A DNA stretch of 64,000 nt from the NCBI GenBank assembly GCA_040770645.1, contig JAXGIS010000005.1:1-64000 (forward strand), in the 5' to 3' direction. Origin of the DNA: JAAYZX01 sp040770645 (GTDB lineage: Bacteria; Actinomycetota; Thermoleophilia; RBG-16-64-13). The position numbers and the translations under genes were made by a program. Within the stretch, counting starts at the first letter, position 1; every line of letters starts with the position of its first letter. The notes below the pieces were generated by a model that was given only the letters and a program-made list of their open reading frames with translations, had not been told where the DNA came from and did not search any database. This document shows positions 58,486 through 64,000 of the stretch, piece after piece.

Positions 58486-58506
58486 GAGTCGCTCCGTATT
58501 CCGGCG

Positions 58507-58803
58507 CTAGTCGCGGCCCTCGATCTTCTTGACCGGGGCGTAGTCCACGGTGTACGCGTAGCGCCGTCCTGCCAGTTGATCTTCTATGCCTCTGACAATG
58601 GTGGGGTTTTCAACCAGTCTGGCGCGCATGTGCGGTGTTGTGTGATTGACGACGTAATGCTCCTGCATAATGTCGTCATAAGGCTTGCCCTTCCGCATTT
58701 CGTTCATGATGTAGCGAATGACTCGCTCTTCGCGGACACCCGCAGTGGCGTTGAACACGAGTGAACGAAACGCTCCAACCAGACGATTCAGCGCACCAGC
58801 CAC
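58507..58803 (-). CDS. 98-residue protein of unknown function in the gcvH-FHA cluster
   Basis: Not recognised. It starts at GTG 58803, three bases after GGGGGGAGA; the longer in-frame start at 58872 has no such signal. The N-terminus is mildly hydrophobic (ALNRLVGAFRSLVFNATAG), followed by ERVIRYIMNEMRKGKPYDDIMQEHYVVNHT, which is helical and charged, and a C-terminal YAYTVDYAPVKKIEG. It lies between the FHA protein and the RsiG-like gene and is probably in the same operon. Confidence 0.6.
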   Translation of the reverse strand: MAGALNRLVGAFRSLVFNATAGVREERVIRYIMNEMRKGKPYDDIMQEHYVVNHTTPHMRARLVENPTIVRGIEDQLAGRRYAYTVDYAPVKKIEGRD

Positions 58804-58868
58804 TAGTCTCCCCCCGTTCGGCTCATATGCTCGACCGCTACACAGAGAGTACCCGGCGACGGGACACG

Positions 58869-59159
58869 TCAATCCTGCGACAGGCTGTCCTCCACCGCCC
58901 CGGGTCTACCACTTAGAATGGCGCTCAGAGAGTCGATGTCCTCCTCTCGAAACAACCCATCGCCGGTTTTATGCTTGTCTCTCAGCCTACGAACGATCTC
59001 GGCGCGGATGATGTCGAGCTTCCCGTGAATGATTCTCCGTTCGCGGGAGATCTCGCGTTCCTCGCGCTGCAACCTCTCTGACAGCTCCCTCAACTCGTCG
59101 TCCGAATAGGACCTTATGTTCACGAGAACGTCAAAGGAGTCCTTGCTCACGTTCATCAT
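58869..59159 (-). CDS. Single-motif RsiG-like (c-di-GMP-dependent) anti-sigma factor
   Basis: About 96 residues, mostly one long helix from residue 20 to 60 with a charged tail. Residues 34-49 read E-x3-S-x2-R-x3-H-x3-D (in EREISRERRIIHGKLD). This is the RsiG motif E(X)3S(X)2R(X)3Q(X)3D with His in the Gln position. Small RsiG proteins with one motif are known from basal actinobacteria, where they dimerise to bind c-di-GMP and the WhiG sigma factor. The ATG overlaps the gcvH stop by 4 nt. c-di-GMP binding and the partner are inferred. Confidence 0.78.
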   Translation of the reverse strand: MMNVSKDSFDVLVNIRSYSDDELRELSERLQREEREISRERRIIHGKLDIIRAEIVRRLRDKHKTGDGLFREEDIDSLSAILSGRPGAVEDSLSQD

Positions 59160-59542
59160 TCCTCGTTCTGGCTCAACATGGCCTCGTATTCTTCGATGGT
59201 CATGAGAGCCTCCAACTCGGCGGCGTCTGCCAACCTGACGCGCACCAACCACCCATCTTCGTAGGGGCTCTGGTTGATGAGTTCTGGAGCGTCGATGACC
59301 TCTTGGTTGACTTGCACCACCGTCCCACTCACCGGTGCGTAGACGTCGGAGACGGCCTTGACCGACTCGATCTCCGCATACGGTTCACCGGCAGTCAGAA
59401 CAGTCTCTTCCGCCGGCAGTTCCACGTACACGATGTCACCCAGGGTCTTCTGTGCATAATCGGTGATCCCGAACACGGCAATCGCTCCGTCCATTCTGAC
59501 CCAATCGTGTTCTTCGTGGAACCTGAACTCCTTCAAGTTCAC
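59156..59542 (-). CDS. gcvH: Glycine cleavage system H protein
   Basis: Lipoyl-bearing carrier of the glycine cleavage system. FRFHEEHDWV near the N-terminus, ITDYAQKTLGDIVYVELP, the lipoylated Lys in EIESVKAVSDVYAPVSG, and the end YEDGWLVRVRL. 128 residues, intact. GTG 59542 follows AAAGGAG by six bases. The T and P proteins are not in this window, and the location with GarA-like and FtsR-like genes is typical of actinobacteria. Confidence 0.95.
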   Translation of the reverse strand: MNLKEFRFHEEHDWVRMDGAIAVFGITDYAQKTLGDIVYVELPAEETVLTAGEPYAEIESVKAVSDVYAPVSGTVVQVNQEVIDAPELINQSPYEDGWLVRVRLADAAELEALMTIEEYEAMLSQNEE

Positions 59543-59602
59543 AACCGCTCCTTTCCCGCCCTATAGGCCAAAATCATCATAACACAGGGTTCTAGAGCTC
59601 CC

Positions 59603-59965
59603 TTAAGTTGAAGCAGAGGTTTGCATGTGGGCCGCCTGCAGCAGCAAAGCATCAAGCCTGCGCGTGATCTCGGTTCCTCGGGGCATGGGTGTTCCGGCCT
59701 CTTCCCTTGCCTCTGTGGTGGTACTCAGATCATCTTGGGAGTGGAAAGTGAACTCACCGCTGGAGTTCCGCAGGAGCAGGAAGAAGGCGTCTTCGCCGGC
59801 CTGTCCCCCCTCTGTGCCGGCTCGGACCGGTGCTCCAGCTTCAAGGTGGATTTCACCCTGCGCGCAATCACCAGAGATCCGCACAATCCCCGATGCACGG
59901 CGCAGACTCAGGACCTGTAGCACATCGCCGAGCGCGAAGCAGTCCAACCTACCGTTTACCGCCAC
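59603..59965 (-). CDS. DUF4388 (PatA-like N-terminal) protein
   Basis: 120 residues of the DUF4388 type: NGRLDCFALGDVLQVLSLRRASGIVRIS, GEIHLEAGAPVRAG, and AFFLLLRNSSGEFTFH. Such domains occur in regulators of motility and two-component outputs, and next to Roadblock/MglA genes. It is transcribed away from the Roadblock/MglA pair across a 113-base gap. A low-complexity C-terminus (from about residue 85) carries no recognised domain. Confidence 0.8.
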   Translation of the reverse strand: MAVNGRLDCFALGDVLQVLSLRRASGIVRISGDCAQGEIHLEAGAPVRAGTEGGQAGEDAFFLLLRNSSGEFTFHSQDDLSTTTEAREEAGTPMPRGTEITRRLDALLLQAAHMQTSAST

Positions 59966-60078
59966 CGTTAGCCGCCTGGTTCGTTTAACTCTCGGAATCT
60001 GGATTCTAGCATTGTGGGTCAGGCAAAGCGGCTATACTGGCCCAAGGTGTCCCGTCACTCACCCGTGAGGAGAGGTAT

Positions 60079-60570
60079 TTGGCTCCACGAAGAGGCCTGA
60101 TCATCAGCAGCGACCAGATGCGGGTGGTGGACACCATCCTGCAACAGCTACGAGAGGTATCCGGGGTTCGTTTCATTGCGGTAGTGTCCACGAGCGGCCA
60201 GCCGATAACCTCGAGCCCCACCGACCATCACCCGGACATGCTCTCCCTCGCTTCTTTGGCCGCCAGTTCGTTTGCAGCGACCCAGCAACTAGCCGGCATA
60301 CTCAGTGAGAAGGAGTTCACGCTGCTCTTCCACGAAGGTCGTGAACTCAACCTTCACGTAGCTCAAGTATCGGACAAAGTACTGCTGGTTATTGCGTTTG
60401 GGCACGATACCCAGGTGGGAAAGGTCCGACTGTACACCGGTCGGGCTGTTGCCGCTCTGGCACCGGTATTCGCGGAACCCAACGGAGCAGACACGCCTGC
60501 CGTGGTCGATGCAGCGTACACGGCCCAGGCGAGTGAGGCCATCGAAGACCTGTTCACGGGTCAGGAGTGA
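60079..60570 (+). CDS. Roadblock/LC7 domain protein (MglB-like)
   Basis: 163 residues: two-layer fold pattern with ILQQLREVSGVRFIAVVSTSGQPI at the N-terminus, LASLAASSFAATQQLAGIL and ELNLHVAQVSDKVLLVIAFGHDTQVGKVRLYTG. These dimers act as GTPase-activating or scaffolding partners of MglA-like small GTPases. TTG start at 60079 follows GAGGAGAGG. Six bases separate it from the GTPase gene. Confidence 0.88.
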   Translation: MAPRRGLIISSDQMRVVDTILQQLREVSGVRFIAVVSTSGQPITSSPTDHHPDMLSLASLAASSFAATQQLAGILSEKEFTLLFHEGRELNLHVAQVSDKVLLVIAFGHDTQVGKVRLYTGRAVAALAPVFAEPNGADTPAVVDAAYTAQASEAIEDLFTGQE

Positions 60571-60576
60571 TCGACA

Positions 60577-61161
60577 TTGCCCCTGATCAACTTCGCTGCG
60601 CGCGAGATCAACTACAAGATCGTCTACTACGGATGTGGTCTTTGTGGCAAGACCACCAACATCCAGTACATCCATCGCAAGGTGAACCCGAACACGCGGG
60701 GCAAACTCGTCAGCATCGCCACCGAAGAAGAACGCACGCTCTATTTTGACTTCCTACCCCTTTCCCTTGGTTCAGTCAAAGGCATGAAGACACGGTTTCA
60801 TCTGTACACGGTACCGGGTCAATCCCACTACAATGCCTCACGCAAGCTCGTGTTGCAGGGCGTTGACGGCATCGTGTTCGTGGTGGACAGCCAAATCAGC
60901 CGGCTTGACGAGAATGTGGAGAGCTATCTCAACCTGTGGGACAACCTGTTCGAACAGGGAGACGATCTTTCACGCATGGCCCTCGTACTGCAGATGAACA
61001 AACGTGACCTGACAGAGGTGTTCTCGGTGCCAGATCTGGTGGAGTTGTTGAATCAAATCAGGTCACCGGTATTCGAAGCTTCGGCGCTCACCGGCATTGG
61101 GGTGTTCGAGACGCTCAAATCCGTTTGCAAGCAGGTCATTGCGCGCACGGCTCAGCCGTAG
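60577..61161 (+). CDS. MglA-like small Ras-type GTPase
   Basis: 194 residues, intact. P-loop YYGCGLCGKTTNIQYIH (Cys in two of the variable positions), switch region RTLYFDFLPLSLG, TVPGQ, and the guanine-specificity motif NKRDL. MglA with its Roadblock partner sets cell polarity and controls pilus or gliding motors in Myxococcus and Thermus. The adjacent pilB-pilT-pilC genes give it a plausible target here. TTG start at 60577. Confidence 0.9.
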   Translation: MPLINFAAREINYKIVYYGCGLCGKTTNIQYIHRKVNPNTRGKLVSIATEEERTLYFDFLPLSLGSVKGMKTRFHLYTVPGQSHYNASRKLVLQGVDGIVFVVDSQISRLDENVESYLNLWDNLFEQGDDLSRMALVLQMNKRDLTEVFSVPDLVELLNQIRSPVFEASALTGIGVFETLKSVCKQVIARTAQP

Positions 61162-61213
61162 GAGCCTCGGGTAAGAGCCTCAGAGTCCTCGGGAGCCAAG
61201 GGCGCGGACGGCC

Positions 61214-62981
61214 TCATCCACCCACCCGCACGATCCAGTCCTTCGGTTGGTAGACGCTCTCGAACTCGTCTGTGAACAGCAGCTGCCCGTCCGGTCCATG
61301 GACTGAGCGCCGCACGCTCACGGAGCGCCCCTCGATGCCGGGTTCAAGTTCGTCACGCTGGCCCGGCGCGAGCGCAGGATCCACGAGAATCCGCGGATAG
61401 GTGGGACTACTGCGTGGCGGGACTACGTCGCGGATGGGGCTCGTGGAGAGTTCCACGCGGCGTGCGAAGGCTACCCCCGACAGCTTCACTTCCACGAAGT
61501 CATCGGCGGCCACTACATTCAGGAGAAGCACCGAATCGCTGTCGTTGCGGAACCTGAAGTCCTGCGACCCATACGACACCGTGGCGTCGCGCCCCACTGG
61601 GTAGCGTTCCAGGAACAAGGCGTGAGGCCAACGCTCCACCACGGGCAGACCGGCGAGCAGTACGGCGTTGAAGAGCGTGGTCGAGACCTGGCAAATCCCC
61701 CCTCCCCACCCCGGGAACGAGAACGCCGTTGTCTATGACGGGCGCTTCGTCATAGCCGGCTGCCTGGGTCCGAGGGCCCACCGCCTCGTTGAACGAAAAG
61801 GTCTCTCCCGGCCGGATCACGCGACCGTCGAGCGTGGCGGCCACTTGGGCGATATTGTTGACACGGGCCCGATTGGCCGGGGAGAAGTACGTGGTGAAAC
61901 TGGCGATAACACTTCGCGACTGCAGCATCTCCGCGTCCAGGGTGGTGAGTCGTGGCGCCCAGGTTTCCGTGGGGACGGCTACGTGCCGCGGGGCCGAACG
62001 GAGTGCCGCCTGGTCGATGAGACGCAGTAGGGTGTCCCAGTTGACCCGCACCCCGTCCTTGCTGGCAATCACGGAGTAAGAGCGACCATCGACGGCCGGC
62101 ACGATCTCGGCATCCACCGGAGGCGTTTCGATGGCCGCCAATCGCTGCTCCACCAGTTCCCGTCCGGTTGTACTGTCCACCGTGAGCGGCCGCCCCGCGT
62201 CAACGCCCTCAGGGAAGAATTGCGCCATCTGTGCCAGATCGTCCGGCGTCAGGTCCGCAACCCAATCGCGGTAAGTGAGCCTCACGGGAGCCGAGAAGAA
62301 GATCGACGCGTCTTCCAATGCTTTGAGGGCTTTCTCGGTGGTGAGTTTGGGAGCGATGGCATCCACGGGAACCTGTAAGTCTTGGGTTACTTGTAAGTCT
62401 CGGGTTCCGCCGGCCACGGCATCCATCAACAGATGTTTGAGCGCCTCACGATTGAGTCTTGCCCCCTTCCGAGCGGCGATGACCTTCGGTTCCCCGCCGT
62501 TCACCACTAGTTCCGCATCCACCGGCAGGTGTTCCACCACGATGCTGAGCACATCTGCGACGGACAGGAAGGGCGCATCATCAATCGTAATCGGTGTCGC
62601 GATGTCTCGTGGAGAGATCCACAGGCGCATCCGCTCGATCAAACGGGCGAAGAGCGAACCCGATCTGCCCACCTCCATCGCCCGCACGGCCGTGGTGGCG
62701 ACATCTATGTGCACCCCGGCGTCTGCCGCAGTGATGATGGTCGTGAAGGCGGGTGCTGCGTCGCCGCCGACGAGTGTCAGTCTCCGGTTGAGACGCCGGG
62801 CTGCTTCCTGGGAAAGCCGCGTCTCGGCCTCGACGGGGGCGAGCCCGCCCAGTTGGACGCCGAGGGCGGTGACTCCCCTGTGAATCCGGCCTCGACTGAT
62901 GAATGCGTCCACCCCCACTGCCGATAATGCCAGCAACACGAGGAGGCCTACTATGATGGAGGCCTGTCTGCCCCTGCTCAC
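61214..62981 (-). CDS. VanW family protein with N-terminal membrane anchor, frameshifted
   Basis: About 589 residues: one N-terminal span (ASIIVGLLVLLALSAVGVDAF), tandem peptidoglycan-binding-4/YoaR-like modules (GVQLGGLAPVEAETRL, EKALKALEDASIFFSAPVRLTY), then the VanW domain (NIAQVAATLDGRVIRPGETFSFNEAVGP, GICQVSTTLFNAVLLAGLPVVERWPH) and a G5-like end. The frame breaks near 61705 inside a G-rich run, where GGGICQ should be read. Likely cell-envelope; function of VanW proteins is not settled. Confidence 0.88.
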
Positions 62982-63041
62982 GGGCTTGGTGTCCTCACGG
63001 TAACCCCACCCGCCCCTTCAGAACGGCCTCGCAGGTTCGGC

Positions 63042-63785
63042 TCATTCTGCCGGCTTTGCGTATTCGAAGACCCGAGGCCCATCCCTACGCGGCGGGATCT
63101 CAATCTCCACATTCACGCCCGCGTGTGCGTGCACACCGGGGACCTGTGCCAGGGTCGACACCAGTCCTCCGGGAACGTTCAGAGCCGATAGCAGGGACTG
63201 GGGCTCACCAATGGCGGCAAACGCGTATGGTGGCAGCAAAGGCGTCCCATCACAGGTTAGAGCCCCTGTGCTGCCGCCGAACCAGGAATCGAGAGCCAGC
63301 CGTCTGTTGTTGATTGAAATGGCTTGAGCTCCAGCGGCTCGCAATTCGTTGAGAGCGAGTGTGAGTTCATAGACGGACAGGCGGCCTTCGCCATCCTCGA
63401 TGTCCAGCTGTATACCGGAACCATGTACGGGGACCGTGCCCGAGGCTTGGGCCAGAATCTCGAGGGTCTCCTGTGTGCGCGCGGCGGCCTCCTCCAGGGA
63501 CTGGGAGTTGGAGCGGCCGTCGATCGACCGAATGTGCAACTCGGTGTCCTCCTGTTGTAGTTGAGCGATCTCCCGGCTCAATGCGCCGACCATACGCCCG
63601 AGCTCGTCTACACCGCGCAGATACAAATCCGAGTGTGAGCCCTCCTGCGTTCGCATTTGAGCCGCCAACAAGAAGCCCGTGATGGCCAATACCAAGAACA
63701 CTGCGAACGCCACCGCGCGGCCTTTGCCGCCGCGGCGGGGAGGTCGTGAGGTGGTGCGCAGTATGTCGATGACTTGCGGAGCCAT
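63042..63785 (-). CDS. DUF881 family membrane-anchored protein
   Basis: One N-terminal span (GRAVAFAVFLVLAITGFLLAAQM), a coiled-coil stretch (LYLRGVDELGRMVGALSREIAQLQQED), and the DUF881 core (LTLALNELRAAGAQAISINNRRL). About 247 residues. ATG 63785 is preferred because upstream codons overlap the DUF1290 gene. Mycobacterial homologues lie beside gcvH and DUF1290, as here. Function unknown; probable envelope role. Confidence 0.88.
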   Translation of the reverse strand: MAPQVIDILRTTSRPPRRGGKGRAVAFAVFLVLAITGFLLAAQMRTQEGSHSDLYLRGVDELGRMVGALSREIAQLQQEDTELHIRSIDGRSNSQSLEEAAARTQETLEILAQASGTVPVHGSGIQLDIEDGEGRLSVYELTLALNELRAAGAQAISINNRRLALDSWFGGSTGALTCDGTPLLPPYAFAAIGEPQSLLSALNVPGGLVSTLAQVPGVHAHAGVNVEIEIPPRRDGPRVFEYAKPAE

Positions 63786-63789
63786 GTTT

Positions 63790-64000
63790 CTACTTGACAG
63801 TGATACGGCGAAGGGTGGCCAAGTTGTGAAAAACGCGCACACTCAAAGCCACGGCGGCCGCAAGGTATAGGTTGACGCCGAGTCGGTCGCCCAGAAAGGT
63901 GATGAGCGTGGCCAGCGCAGTGTTCAGCAATAAGCCCCCCAAGAACACCCGGAGCGCAAAGGAACGCCCGAGGAAGGCCCGCAGCCCGCCCAAGCCGGAG
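63790..64000 (-). CDS. DUF1290 small membrane protein, 5' end cut by window edge
   Basis: The visible part (at least 69 residues) shows GGLRAFLGRSF followed by two hydrophobic stretches (VFLGGLLLNTALATLITFLGDRLGVNLY and AAAVALSVRVFHNLA), matching the C-terminal half of DUF1290 proteins. The frame is open to base 64000, so the TTG at 63993 is not a true start. It pairs with DUF881, as in Rv1824-Rv1825. Confidence 0.85.
   Translation of the reverse strand, partial: SGLGGLRAFLGRSFALRVFLGGLLLNTALATLITFLGDRLGVNLYLAAAVALSVRVFHNLATLRRITVK

Noticed and set aside
57901..58764. 287-codon plus-strand open frame across the FHA and unknown genes
   Set aside because: Opposite two minus-strand genes, one with a certain FHA domain and zinc ribbon; no family match by eye.
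62275..62927. Plus-strand open frames over the VanW gene
   Set aside because: Shadow frames; Ser/Arg-rich and antisense to peptidoglycan-binding modules.
1..64000. CRISPR arrays, insertion sequences, prophage, tRNA or rRNA genes
   Set aside because: No regularly spaced repeats, transposase motifs, phage structural genes or tRNA T-loop patterns were found on reading both strands.

Overview
The window is a gene-dense, high-G+C segment (G+C well above half by eye, not counted) that reads as the chromosome of a deep-branching member of the Actinomycetota. Three points of gene content and order support this. A SepIVA-like septal protein follows rsmD-coaD. A minus-strand block DUF1290 - DUF881 - (VanW) - gcvH - small anti-sigma - FHA protein - MerR regulator mirrors the mycobacterial Rv1824-Rv1825-gcvH-garA-Rv1828 (ftsR) order. 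A short single-motif RsiG-like protein is present, a type described from basal unicellular actinobacteria such as Rubrobacter. GTG and TTG starts are common. No tRNA, rRNA, CRISPR array, insertion sequence or phage gene was seen.

Layout. 1-9668: metK (cut by the window edge), priA, def, fmt, rpe, then an FMN riboswitch and ribD-ribE-ribAB-ribH, ending in two strong hairpins. 9779-17679: rpmB (minus), asp23-like, fakA, fakB/DegV, recG, rsmD, coaD, sepIVA-like, DUF177, rpmF. 17708-22990: two small unknown genes, a second EF-G, an RpiR regulator, pdxS and a wrecked pdxT. 22992-32021: yebC, ruvCAB, queH-DUF2905-queA-tgt, yajC-secD-secF. 32154-42753: phasin-like protein, UbiB-family kinase, recJ, relA/spoT, metallo-beta-lactamase, hisS, aspS. 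43026-51827: lipoprotein, mnmA, two small membrane proteins, an RsbW-like/SigB-like pair, alaS, ruvX, mltG, aroE. 51828-61161: type IV pilus motor genes pilB-pilT-pilC, a sigma factor whose start codon lies in a perfect 18-bp palindrome, the minus-strand ftsR-FHA-unknown-RsiG-gcvH block, a DUF4388 protein, and a Roadblock/MglA pair. 61214-64000: VanW protein, DUF881, DUF1290 (cut by the edge).

How it fits together. Most of the window is housekeeping: translation, riboflavin and PLP synthesis, Holliday-junction processing, queuosine, Sec export and the stringent response. The coherent accessory theme is surface motility: extension and retraction ATPases and platform protein, an MglA/Roadblock polarity-type switch, a PatA-type DUF4388 protein, two SigB/F-type sigma factors and a putative c-di-GMP-dependent anti-sigma lie within about 16 kb.

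Data quality. About twenty genes, many essential (priA, def, fmt, rpe, hisS, aspS, alaS, secD, relA), carry frame breaks inside otherwise well-conserved sequence, some at homopolymer runs. This pattern fits indel errors in a low-coverage or metagenomic assembly better than gene decay. alaS also looks mosaic. Coordinates of such genes span all frames that make up the gene.
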